Part shown: one piece after another, positions 53,171 through 61,671 of the stretch | Layout: each line of letters starts with the position of its first letter | Position numbering within the stretch: position 1 is the stretch's first letter | Origin: Oceanospirillales bacterium | GTDB lineage: Bacteria; Pseudomonadota; Gammaproteobacteria; Pseudomonadales; Endozoicomonadaceae | Length of the DNA stretch: 64,000 bases | Reading direction: 5' to 3' | NCBI GenBank assembly: GCA_004762125.1 | Contig: SIHQ01000004.1 | Location: 171,488 to 235,487, forward strand | Notes under the pieces: model-generated | Databases searched by the model: none | Seen by the model: the letters and a program-made list of their open reading frames with translations, nothing else | What the model was told of the DNA's origin: nothing | Position numbers and translations under genes: made by a program

Positions 53171-54360
53171 TATTTACATTCCTCTATAGTCTCAACAATG
53201 ATGTCAGCTATCAGTTCACAGTCGTCTTTACTGAAAGTCAGTGGGATGCGCATATCCAACAGAGTCGCGAGAATCTCTTTTGTTTTTGGCAATTGAGGCT
53301 CTTCCTGAATGTAGCGCCAGCTATCATAGCGACTGGTGTAACCCTTAGGTTCTGGATCACCAAACCATTTCAACACTACTCCGCGATCCTCACAGCAACT
53401 CATTAATCGAAGAATCTGCTCAGTACTGAACCTAGGCAAAGAAAACTGAATTGAACTTCCTACAAAGAATTCAGCTTTAGGGCGCGTGGGAATTTGTACT
53501 AGAGAGCAATGAGCAAGTATTTTCTCTATCGCCTGATATCGTTGAGTCCACTGTTCACATTGGATATTCAGAGAAGCAAGTTGAGGGCGTAAAATAGCAG
53601 CCCGTAAATTGTCCATACGACCACTATAATTGGCCGTTTCATACCGAATCTGCTCGAATATTTCTTCCGGTGGCGCGGCAAAATGACGGTCAAACAACAT
53701 ATAAGAACCAGAATGAATTATGGCTTTAGCCATAACGTCCTGATGATGAGTTGTCAGCAGCCCACCTTCACCGGAGTTAAGGTGTTTGTATGTTTGAGTA
53801 CTGAAGCAAGCAATATCACCAAATGTTCCACTCTTTTTCCCATTCCAACTAGCGCCCATCGTATGAGCGCAATCTTCGATAAGAAAAAGGTTAAAGCGTT
53901 TACAGATTTCGATTACTCGATCCATATCTGCAATATGACCACGCATATGGGAAAGCAAAAAATATTTAGCGCCGCTTTCTTCTGCTTTGTTTTCTAAATC
54001 GTTCAGATCAATGCAGTAGTCTTCAGCTACATCCACAAGAACAGGTACAGCACCACAATTATGGATAGCTCCTGGAACAGGCGCTAACGTGAAAGCATTA
54101 GATAAAACTTTATCACCTGGCTGAACGCCTGCCGCTTTCATCGCAATATGCAGAGCATAGCCACCGGATGAACAAGCCAAGCAATACGGAATACCCAAAT
54201 ATTCAGCAAATTCCAGCTCTAGCAAATCGGTTTCGCTTTTCTCTCCAGGCTGAGTGTTATAGCGATGTAACCGCCCGGAACTCATAACCTCAATAGCCGC
54301 AGCAATCCCTTCTGCGGGGATTGGTTCTTGCTGAGTGAAGGTTTTTTTAAACACTTTCAT
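53170..54360 (-). CDS. DegT/DnrJ/EryC1/StrS family PLP-dependent enzyme
   Basis: A 396-residue fold-type-I PLP enzyme. CSSGGYALHIAMKAAGVQPGDKVL near residues 69-92 is cut here to its core SGGYALHIAM; the PLP-contacting IEDCAHTMGASW lies near residue 165 and the Schiff-base lysine is in TQTYKHLNSGEGGLL near residue 192. Most relatives transfer amino groups to nucleotide sugars, but no sugar pathway is nearby. In this setting it may transaminate a small keto or aldehyde sulfonate. It lies between the racemase (1-base overlap) and the HisD-like gene (12 bases), clearly in one operon. Confidence 0.85.
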   Translation of the reverse strand: MKVFKKTFTQQEPIPAEGIAAAIEVMSSGRLHRYNTQPGEKSETDLLELEFAEYLGIPYCLACSSGGYALHIAMKAAGVQPGDKVLSNAFTLAPVPGAIHNCGAVPVLVDVAEDYCIDLNDLENKAEESGAKYFLLSHMRGHIADMDRVIEICKRFNLFLIEDCAHTMGASWNGKKSGTFGDIACFSTQTYKHLNSGEGGLLTTHHQDVMAKAIIHSGSYMLFDRHFAAPPEEIFEQIRYETANYSGRMDNLRAAILRPQLASLNIQCEQWTQRYQAIEKILAHCSLVQIPTRPKAEFFVGSSIQFSLPRFSTEQILRLMSCCEDRGVVLKWFGDPEPKGYTSRYDSWRYIQEEPQLPKTKEILATLLDMRIPLTFSKDDCELIADIIVETIEECK

Positions 54361-54372
54361 TGGATCAGCACC

Positions 54373-55686
54373 TCAATCGTAACGTTTCTGCTGATACACA
54401 GGAAATGACCACTCTTGATCAGGAAAGTATTTCCGTAGCCGCCAATCACAAGCACGTGCATGACCTTCCATTCCCTCTGTGCGAGAGATTCGAGAACCGA
54501 TAGAACTGAATGTCAGATTGGCAGACTCATCAATCTCTTGATAAGTAAGCACCTTCATGAACTTTTGAACATTCAAACCACCGCTGTAACGGGCAGCCTT
54601 TTTAGTAGGAAGAATATGATTGGTACCAGAGCATTTGTCACCGTGTGTGACTGTACTTCCTTCACCTAAAAATAGAGATCCATAGTTATTTAGATTTTCT
54701 TTCCACCACGGAAGATCTTTGGCCATTACTTGCAAATGCTCACAAGCATATCGGTCGCTGATCTCGGCAATCTCCTCGCGGCTGTCTGCCAAAATGACAA
54801 GACCGTGATCACGCCATGCAGCTCCGCAAACATCAGCGTTAGGCATATCAGCGATAACTTTAGGCATGATTTCCATAACTTTTTCACCGATTGCACGACT
54901 GGTCGTGAACAACCAAACAGGGGAATTCGGTCCATGTTCAGCTTGGGATACCAGATCGACAGCTATCGTCATTGGATCAGCCGTTTCATCAGCAATGATC
55001 GCAGACTCTGTCGGACCAGCAAAAACATCAATGCCGACAGTACCGAATAGCATTCGTTTTGCTTCGGCTACATATGCATTTCCAGGGCCGACAATAATGT
55101 CCGCAGGTTTACCTGTAAATAAGCCATAAGTCATAGAAGCAATTGCATGAACTCCTCCCATTTCCAGAATGATATCGGCTCCGGCAACATGCATTGCGTA
55201 GGCAAGGGCCGGGTTAATACTGCTGCCTCGTGGAGGCGAGCAAGCCACAATATAAGGAACACCGGCAACCTTCGCGGTAGCGACACTCATCAGAGCTGAG
55301 GCTGCATGTGCATAACGACCACCAGGAACATAACAACCTGCACACTCCACAGGGAGAATATGCTGTCCAAGTCGTACACCTGGTTCAGTTTCAAATTCGA
55401 AGGATGTCAAGCTGTCACGCTGGGCTTCAGCAAAACGTTTGATCTGGCGGTGAGCAAAATCAATATCGGCTTTAACGCTTTTAGGGACCTCACTAATCAA
55501 AGCCTGCAGTTTTTCATCAGAGAGAATAAAATCTCCCTGCCAGTTATCAAATTTCCGGGCATAAGAGCTAACCGCTGATTCACCTTCTTCGTGAATACGC
55601 TCAAGCATACTTTTCACGGTTGCCTGGATTTTTTCATCCTCATTGGCAAGGGTTTCTTCCGAAACAGCTTTCTTCAGATATTCCAT
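54373..55686 (-). CDS. Histidinol dehydrogenase family enzyme, HpsN-like
   Basis: A 437-residue zinc- and NAD-dependent dehydrogenase of the HisD superfamily, which oxidises an alcohol to a carboxylate in two steps. All catalytic positions of HisD are present with the same spacing: zinc ligands Gln248 and His251 (SQAEHG), catalytic Glu316-His317 (CEHLQVM), Asp350 (THGDKCSGTNHILPT) and His409 (GMEGHARACDWRL). The HGDKxxGTNH form is that of HpsN, the sulfopropanediol 3-dehydrogenase, and no his operon genes are nearby, so a sulfonated alcohol is the likely substrate. The alternative is another HisD paralogue acting on an amino alcohol. Confidence 0.86.
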   Translation of the reverse strand: MEYLKKAVSEETLANEDEKIQATVKSMLERIHEEGESAVSSYARKFDNWQGDFILSDEKLQALISEVPKSVKADIDFAHRQIKRFAEAQRDSLTSFEFETEPGVRLGQHILPVECAGCYVPGGRYAHAASALMSVATAKVAGVPYIVACSPPRGSSINPALAYAMHVAGADIILEMGGVHAIASMTYGLFTGKPADIIVGPGNAYVAEAKRMLFGTVGIDVFAGPTESAIIADETADPMTIAVDLVSQAEHGPNSPVWLFTTSRAIGEKVMEIMPKVIADMPNADVCGAAWRDHGLVILADSREEIAEISDRYACEHLQVMAKDLPWWKENLNNYGSLFLGEGSTVTHGDKCSGTNHILPTKKAARYSGGLNVQKFMKVLTYQEIDESANLTFSSIGSRISRTEGMEGHARACDWRLRKYFPDQEWSFPVYQQKRYD

Positions 55687-55731
55687 TGAGTACCTCTTAT
55701 TATTCTATGCCCACATACTTAAAGAGAGGGC

Positions 55732-56763
55732 TTACTGAAGGGAAATAAACCCAACAACTAATGTGGCTATAAACAGCGTTTCACAAACAACCAGAACTAC
55801 CGGTTGCCAACCAACTGTTACTATTTCTTTAAGTGAGGTATTAACGCCAAGTGCCGCAACTGCTGTCAATAGTAGAGCGGAAGAGCTATCCGCAAAAAAA
55901 TCGGCGATAACCAGAGGAATCAACTCAAGACTATTAGCTGCAAACAAAGCAACGAACCCGATCAAAAAACCAGGAATGGGTATACGCCCTGTGCTATTAC
56001 CACTGTTTTCTGAGCTGTAACGAAAAGCCATGCCTATTGCCAGAACAATTGGAACCAGCATTGCCACTCTCAGTAGTTTTACAAATGTACTCAGATCTCC
56101 GACTTCATCAGAAACGCTGTAACCTGCGCCTACTACTTGAGCTACGTCATGAATAGTGCCCCCCAGAAATATTCCAGCCTCTTGAGGAGACATCAACAAG
56201 CTTTTGGCGATCATTGGATAAAAAATCATGGCGATAGTGCTCAAAGTCGTAACGCTAATCACCGTGAACAAGGTATTTCGCTTAGTTTCTTCGTTTTGCG
56301 GCATCACACTGCTAATCGCCATCGCAGCAGATGCACCACATATTGCCACTGAGCCACCAGTTAGCACGCCAAACCGTTTACTGAACCCAAGCCAACGGGC
56401 CATCAGAACACCAAACCCTATAGTCAGAATTACAGACGTACAAACCAACACCAAAGGCTTCCAACCAAGGGTAAGAACATCGTTGAAAGTGATTCGCAAA
56501 CCCAACAGTGCAACACCGATCCTCAATAATGTTTTAGCAGAGAACTCAATACCGGGTTGGCATCGTGACTCTTCACCAAGAAAGTTGAAAGATAACCCCA
56601 GCAATAACGCCATAAGCATGGTGGGTGCACTATAGCGGTCAGCAAGGAAGCATGCGGCTATACCAATAGTGGCAGCGACACAGATTCCTGGAAAATATCG
56701 AGATTTAATCTCAGCTATTTTCGCTAAAGTGAACGAGCTGTTTACAGGAACTTCCATCATCAT
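55732..56763 (-). CDS. YeiH/UPF0324 family putative sulfate/sulfite exporter
   Basis: A 343-residue membrane protein with about ten hydrophobic helices. YeiH family marks: ALLLGLSFNFLG near residue 53, FSAKTLLRIGVALLGLRITF near residue 74, GGSVAICGASAAMAISSV near residue 136 and GGTIHDVAQVVGAGYSV near residue 201. Members are annotated as putative sulfate exporters. In a cluster expected to release sulfite from a sulfonate, export of sulfite or sulfate is a sensible role. Three consecutive ATG codons open the frame; which is used is unclear. Confidence 0.87.
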   Translation of the reverse strand: MMMEVPVNSSFTLAKIAEIKSRYFPGICVAATIGIAACFLADRYSAPTMLMALLLGLSFNFLGEESRCQPGIEFSAKTLLRIGVALLGLRITFNDVLTLGWKPLVLVCTSVILTIGFGVLMARWLGFSKRFGVLTGGSVAICGASAAMAISSVMPQNEETKRNTLFTVISVTTLSTIAMIFYPMIAKSLLMSPQEAGIFLGGTIHDVAQVVGAGYSVSDEVGDLSTFVKLLRVAMLVPIVLAIGMAFRYSSENSGNSTGRIPIPGFLIGFVALFAANSLELIPLVIADFFADSSSALLLTAVAALGVNTSLKEIVTVGWQPVVLVVCETLFIATLVVGFISLQ

Positions 56764-56801
56764 TACCGGGTGGTTAATTGTGAAGTCGCGTTGTGAGAAC
56801 G

Positions 56802-57812
56802 TTAGTTATAAGACGGAAGGTCAAACGCTGAACGATATCCGAATAAAGCTTGTGCTCCGCCGGTGTGAATAAAGACAATATTATCGTCTTTGTTAAAATG
56901 CCCTTTACGAACCAAATCGATCAGACCAGCAGCGCCTTTCCCGGAATACACAGGGTCCAACAGAATCCCTTCTGTTTGGGCAAACATCTTGATAGCTTCA
57001 AGTGTGCTGGGAGCAGGATATCCATAGCCCTCACCAACGTAGTCGCAGTTTGCTACAACCTGTTCTCTTTTTACTGCTCCAGGAATTCCTAGATACTCAG
57101 CGGTTCGCTCTGCCAGTTTGAATACATTGTTTTCCTGTAATTCCTTAGGGGCACGTACACCAATACCGAGTACTGGAATCAAACTGTTGGAACCACTGAA
57201 ACCTGTAACCAGACCTGCTTGAGTGCCTGCACTACCAGTAGCGTGTACAACATGATCAATTTTAAGACCTGTGGTATTTGCTTGATGAAGCAACTCAATT
57301 GCAGCATTAACATATCCAAGCGCACCTATTTCATTAGAACCGCCACCGGGAATAATGTAAGGCTTTTTACCATCCGCTTTGAGTTGTTCTGCCAGCTCTT
57401 CCATAGCTGCGTTCATGTCAGTACCAGCAGGATATTTTTTCAAGGGTGAGTTGTAGAGTTGATCCAGAAGTACATTACCGTTGTAGTTGTATTCCACGTC
57501 TTCCATGCCGGTTCTGTCTTCTAAAAGAATATGACATGGCATTTCAAGTTTGGCGGCAATAGCTGCAGTCTGCCGTGCGTGGTTTGATTGTGTGGCTCCT
57601 TGGGTAATGATGGTGTCTGCTCCTTTTTGGAGTGCATCAGCCATCAGAAATTCCAATTTACGCGTTTTGTTTCCGCCACCAGCAAGGCCAGTACAGTCGT
57701 CACGCTTAATCCATATATTAGGTCCACCCAAGGCCTTTGACAGATTCTTCATAGGCTCCAAAGGAGTTGATAGGTGGGCAAAGTGCAGCCGAGGAAAACG
57801 AGCCAAATGCAT
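56802..57812 (-). CDS. D-cysteine desulfhydrase / L-cysteate sulfo-lyase (CuyA-type) PLP enzyme
   Basis: A 336-residue fold-type-II PLP enzyme of the ACC deaminase/D-cysteine desulfhydrase family. [20 protein letters not shown] (residues 33-52) holds the PLP lysine in [24 protein letters not shown] near residue 70 and the [12 protein letters not shown] phosphate loop near residue 190 follow. D-cysteine desulfhydrase and CuyA are sequence neighbours; CuyA splits L-cysteate into pyruvate, ammonia and sulfite. The company of a racemase, an HpsN-like dehydrogenase and a sulfate/sulfite exporter favours CuyA. It is the first gene after the divergent LysR regulator. Confidence 0.84.
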   Translation of the reverse strand: MHLARFPRLHFAHLSTPLEPMKNLSKALGGPNIWIKRDDCTGLAGGGNKTRKLEFLMADALQKGADTIITQGATQSNHARQTAAIAAKLEMPCHILLEDRTGMEDVEYNYNGNVLLDQLYNSPLKKYPAGTDMNAAMEELAEQLKADGKKPYIIPGGGSNEIGALGYVNAAIELLHQANTTGLKIDHVVHATGSAGTQAGLVTGFSGSNSLIPVLGIGVRAPKELQENNVFKLAERTAEYLGIPGAVKREQVVANCDYVGEGYGYPAPSTLEAIKMFAQTEGILLDPVYSGKGAAGLIDLVRKGHFNKDDNIVFIHTGGAQALFGYRSAFDLPSYN

Positions 57813-57860
57813 GAGTACAAACCCCTAGTGATTACTTACCCATTCAGACTACAAGAGGCT

Positions 57861-57877
57861 ATTAATAGATGACTAAT
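57861..57877. promoter_or_regulatory. Candidate LysR-type binding site
   Basis: ATTA-N9-TAAT, an imperfect palindrome of the T-N11-A type, in the 132-base gap between the lyase gene and the divergent LysR gene. This is the expected place for autoregulation and control of the cluster. Confidence 0.4.
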
Positions 57878-57944
57878 GCCGTTTGTTTTTACACCGGTTA
57901 CTTTTTTGCATAGGTATGATAATGTGCTGAAAAAAAAGGATTTC

Positions 57945-58871
57945 ATGGAATTAAAATGGATAGAAGACTACATAGCACTAGTCAAACATGGCAGTTTTTC
58001 GAAAGCTGCTGAAGCCCGTTTTGTTACACAACCTGCCTTTAGTCGGCGCATCCGATCTCTTGAAAACTGGCTGGGCGTAAGTCTTGTCAATCGTAGCAAA
58101 TATCCATCTAGTTTTACCGAAGCTGGAACTGAATTTATTAAGCAAGCAGAGGCTATGAAGAACCAGATTTATTCTTCAAGAGATCATCTAAAGGCTCTGG
58201 AAAACAGTCAAACTTCCATTAAGTTTCTTTCTCAACATTCTCTTGCAGTATCTTTTCTTCCAAGCTGGTTACAGGACATTGAACCGGTCATCGATAATAC
58301 TTTGTTGAAGGTAAGTGCCGCTAACCTTCACGATTCTGTCGAGTCATTCATAGCAGGGTCTGCAGACTTCTTACTTTGTTTCTCCTCACACGATATATCT
58401 AGAGATTTAGATCGAACAGATATTGAATCCATCAATGTTGGTGCTGATCGTTTAATACCTGTTACGGGAGTAAGAAGAAATGGTCACCCTATCTATTCAG
58501 CAACACAAAAGGAGCCTTTAAGATTACTCCACTATCCTAGAGAATCGTTTTTTGGCCAGCTATTCATTCGCCAATGTTTACCTCAGTTGGAAGTAGCCAT
58601 GCAGTTACATAGAGTATGTGAAAATGCATTAGCTGAAGGTCTAAAAGCGTTAGTCGGACAAGGTTATGGCGTCGCCTGGTTACCTCAATGTATGGTGGAA
58701 AAAGAACTTAAAGAAGGGAGTATGATGATATTAGAAATACCCCAAGCATCCGCTGATTTACAAATAAAACTGTATCGATTTAAAGACAGTGCGTCACATA
58801 CTGCAGATGTGTTCTGGAATTATTTATGTGAACTTTATAACCCAGATTACTCTTTTTACAACCAACATTAG
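57945..58871 (+). CDS. LysR-family transcriptional regulator
   Basis: A 308-residue regulator. The ATG at 57945 (MELKWIEDYIALVKHG) follows AAGGAT and gives the normal LysR N-terminus; the frame is open from 57876 but the extra 23 codons are not typical. The winged HTH covers residues 1-60, with GSFSKAAEARFVTQPAFSRR as the HTH core; the remainder is the effector-binding domain. Divergence from the catabolic cluster suggests that it activates that cluster in response to a pathway intermediate. The 200 bases after it hold nothing I can identify. Confidence 0.9.
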   Translation: MELKWIEDYIALVKHGSFSKAAEARFVTQPAFSRRIRSLENWLGVSLVNRSKYPSSFTEAGTEFIKQAEAMKNQIYSSRDHLKALENSQTSIKFLSQHSLAVSFLPSWLQDIEPVIDNTLLKVSAANLHDSVESFIAGSADFLLCFSSHDISRDLDRTDIESINVGADRLIPVTGVRRNGHPIYSATQKEPLRLLHYPRESFFGQLFIRQCLPQLEVAMQLHRVCENALAEGLKALVGQGYGVAWLPQCMVEKELKEGSMMILEIPQASADLQIKLYRFKDSASHTADVFWNYLCELYNPDYSFYNQH

Positions 58872-59069
58872 TGTGAAAACAGCCATTTAGGAGACTAGCT
58901 TGAAAAAATGATGCCTCAGCTGAAGTTAAACTGGAAGGTTTTTAGAAACAAATAGTAGTTCAAGATCTACTGTTGAATATACCAGCTGATCAATTCATTC
59001 GAGGTAATAACAGTAAGGCCTTGTAGGCTGCCTTCAATTCACCATTAATGTAATACGGCACCACTGCTG

Positions 59070-61094
59070 TTAACTGCTCTTGGCATAGAAACGATAACCC
59101 TTGATTTCCAGCTGCTCTCGTTCATTGAGAAGAACAAGCAATTCATCGATATTTGGCCCAAATTCAACTTCAAAGCCAGGTAGTTTCAAACCAGCAAGTC
59201 GTTTATCAAAACTCTTCTGCTTCTCATAGTCGTCAAAAGATTCATCAATCAGCTTCGACTTCCAATACAAAGGCTGAGGTTCATACTCTCCTCCTTCATA
59301 GTCAAAGAAATCTATACGCCTGTTACGCATATTAATCTTGATGCGTTCTTTCAGTATTGGTATTGGTTGCGTTTCAAAGCCTTCATAACTCATCAGTGTC
59401 AGCTTTCCGGAACGGATATGGACTTTCACCAGGTCGACGCCATCGGTTTCAGAAAACAGTTGGGAAGCACATCCGATATAGACTCTGAGCGCCGGAGGTA
59501 GGTCATTAACAAACTTGCTGTGAATAACTAAGGAATGATTATCGTTGAGAATACTGGCGGGTAATTCACTGTGAGCTTTAACGCAGGAGTTGTTGACTAT
59601 TTCCGGTTGAGCCAGCGAAAATAGCAATTCTCTTGATTCTTCCATAACAAAATTATAACTACCGAATAATGCCTTGATATCTCGTTTTAATGGTTCCGGC
59701 ATGGTTTTATAGGCTGCTCTCTTACAGAACTGCTGCAAGGCAAAGTACACTAATAAATCCTCTTTTCTCTCTTGCTCTGCTCTCTCAAACTCTTCTTTTT
59801 CGTACTTTTCACAAGCTAGTTTAAAGGCTTGTTTAATCGATCCAACTTTTGACTTGAGTTCATCAGCATCGCTCAGTTCGTCCACAGCAGGTAGACGCCC
59901 AAGTTCAAGGCACCTTAACCAGAACACTTCAAATAGAGAAGCGTGTTCTTCCAACAGTTTTTTGCTTTTGGATAGTCGAACCGTTTTCTGAGTCAGCTGT
60001 CGCCAACGGGTTTTGCGCCGCTGCTTACTGGATAGGTAGAGCTGTTCTTCTTCTTTATCCTTGAAGATATAGTACAACCCAGGACCAACAGCAATGGGCT
60101 CTTCATCTAGAATCTGCTCAATAAAGCTTTGTAGCTCACCTTGAGAGTAATACTTCTGGAATGTGTTTCGGGATGTGATTACTCCATCCTTAAAAGCTTT
60201 AAACTTCCGGATGTGTTGTTCACTGGCAATCATGGCTGCCACGACCAATAATTTATCCGTCAACTGCCAAGCGCCTAGTAAAGCATCCGCGCGTTCTTCA
60301 ACGTCTTCTATAACATTGATAACAAATCCTAAATTTACCAGATCTGCTTGTGTCTTAATTCCATCCGGTCGCCAATTCGGATCCCATCCCTGTGCTGTAA
60401 TACCATGGGCTTCAAGCTCTCTGAGGTCATCGCCTTGGCCACAACCATAGTCAAAGATACTGTAATCACCTTCCAGATAACTATTGTTAGCTAACGATTT
60501 CATGGGTGTAGAAAGATCATCTCTGGACAGTGCTGTTTTATGGCGATCAATCACTGTTTCATCAGCAGAAATCACAGCTGCTTGTCTGAATAAACGACCA
60601 TCTACTAACGTATACCCTTTACTTTCAATCAGACTTTCCCATGATCGTTTGAAACCAATAATCCGACTGTTTTCATATAATCCCGCCTGCTCACCTTCCT
60701 GAGTGATATTGCAGAATTCTTCGTAAAACGGATTATCTTTTGCAATCATCGTTTCTTTGCGGTGAAGAATAGGCGGATTGTCTGTTTTTAAATAACTGGT
60801 TTCTTTGCAACGTTCAGCTGATAAATCAATCGATATGCTTTTATGAAGTGATGGATAGGCATCATCAATAAAATTCGGATAACTCAACAGTGTCAGCTTA
60901 TAGCCATCCCTGTGGAACTTTATAAGATCCCAGTCTTTATCCTCAAGCTTTAACTGATCGATCTGACTAAAGGCCAGAGCACGCAATTCCGGAAAAATCT
61001 CATCAATAGCAGACTTATGGAGATAGATGGCTTTTGGTAGACGCTTGCCTAATTTCAGGGCATTCACATGCTGGTGATAGGATTCAGGTGTCAT
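59070..61094 (-). CDS. DNA phosphorothioation-associated putative methyltransferase
   Basis: A 674-residue protein with a class-I SAM-dependent methyltransferase domain in the middle: motif I FDYGCGQGDDLRELEAHG near residue 215, acidic motif GWDPNWRPDG and NLGFVINVIEDVEERADAL following. It belongs to the putative methyltransferase family found beside dnd genes. The sequences on both sides of the catalytic domain look like two copies of one module: DLIKFHRDGYKLTLLSY near residue 57 and DLVKVHIRSGKLTLMSYEGF near residue 551. The substrate is unknown; DNA or tRNA is possible. Its start overlaps the M15-like gene by 11 bases. Confidence 0.82.
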   Translation of the reverse strand: MTPESYHQHVNALKLGKRLPKAIYLHKSAIDEIFPELRALAFSQIDQLKLEDKDWDLIKFHRDGYKLTLLSYPNFIDDAYPSLHKSISIDLSAERCKETSYLKTDNPPILHRKETMIAKDNPFYEEFCNITQEGEQAGLYENSRIIGFKRSWESLIESKGYTLVDGRLFRQAAVISADETVIDRHKTALSRDDLSTPMKSLANNSYLEGDYSIFDYGCGQGDDLRELEAHGITAQGWDPNWRPDGIKTQADLVNLGFVINVIEDVEERADALLGAWQLTDKLLVVAAMIASEQHIRKFKAFKDGVITSRNTFQKYYSQGELQSFIEQILDEEPIAVGPGLYYIFKDKEEEQLYLSSKQRRKTRWRQLTQKTVRLSKSKKLLEEHASLFEVFWLRCLELGRLPAVDELSDADELKSKVGSIKQAFKLACEKYEKEEFERAEQERKEDLLVYFALQQFCKRAAYKTMPEPLKRDIKALFGSYNFVMEESRELLFSLAQPEIVNNSCVKAHSELPASILNDNHSLVIHSKFVNDLPPALRVYIGCASQLFSETDGVDLVKVHIRSGKLTLMSYEGFETQPIPILKERIKINMRNRRIDFFDYEGGEYEPQPLYWKSKLIDESFDDYEKQKSFDKRLAGLKLPGFEVEFGPNIDELLVLLNEREQLEIKGYRFYAKSS

Positions 61095-61653
61095 GATTAA
61101 CCATCATTTCTAAAAACTTTTCGACAGTGTAGCGGTAAGGCTGACGTCTACCATTGGCTTGTTGCTTCATCCAGCATATCTCTCCCGCAGGTGTTTCGGA
61201 ATAGCTGACATGAAGCGGTCGATCGGCACCATAGAAATAGAGTCTGTCGAAAGGACAATTCGTGACTAACCAGCAAGCAACCTCAAATGAGGATTTACCC
61301 GAAACAATAAAGTCGCAGGCCATACCTCCACGAGCACAAATACGTTTTCCTTTACTATTTAGCTCGTAACCAGCGTGTTGATCCAAGTTAGGAGCTATTC
61401 GTGGCTGCGGGTTCTTGAGGATATTCAAACCAAGTGAGTGAGAGCAGAAGCCGTAGGTCAGCTCTACTTTCCCAAACTGGTCGGTCACTGGGTCGAGTAT
61501 CTGAGAGGCTAGTTTTGAAATAGCCTCCCATGTGTTGGATTGATCTGGCAGATTAGCCAGATCAAGTCGATCTCTGGTATCACCACATTCAATAAAATCC
61601 TTGAATGTGAAGTGACGGCTGCAGGGGGTTGATAGAAGCTTCACGACGCTCAA
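61084..61653 (-). CDS. M15-peptidase-like protein in the phosphorothioation-associated operon
   Basis: A 189-residue protein. The pattern YGFCSHSL near residue 66, DQHAGYEL near 91, ARGGMACDFIV near 105 and PLHVSY near 143 follows the order of the M15 (D-Ala-D-Ala carboxypeptidase-like) fold, in which SxHxxGxAxD and a late His bind zinc. Here the H and D positions are recognisable but the spacing is longer than usual. There is no signal peptide, so a cell-wall role is unlikely and a cytoplasmic, perhaps defence-related, role is more probable. It lies between the nuclease-like gene (18 bases) and the methyltransferase gene (11-base overlap). Confidence 0.65.
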   Translation of the reverse strand: MSVVKLLSTPCSRHFTFKDFIECGDTRDRLDLANLPDQSNTWEAISKLASQILDPVTDQFGKVELTYGFCSHSLGLNILKNPQPRIAPNLDQHAGYELNSKGKRICARGGMACDFIVSGKSSFEVACWLVTNCPFDRLYFYGADRPLHVSYSETPAGEICWMKQQANGRRQPYRYTVEKFLEMMVNHDT

Positions 61654-61671
61654 CCGTATGTTCGATTTATC

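Noticed and set aside
54373..55686. Calling the dehydrogenase a true HisD of histidine biosynthesis
   Set aside because: No other his genes are present, and the neighbours (TRAP, CuyA-like lyase, YeiH) point to catabolism; the HGDKxxGTNH motif is the HpsN form.
59070..61094. Treating the 10-kb sulfonate cluster as flanked by a recent direct duplication
   Set aside because: The two methyltransferase 3' ends are only about half identical in protein, so they are not target-site or recombination duplications of recent date.
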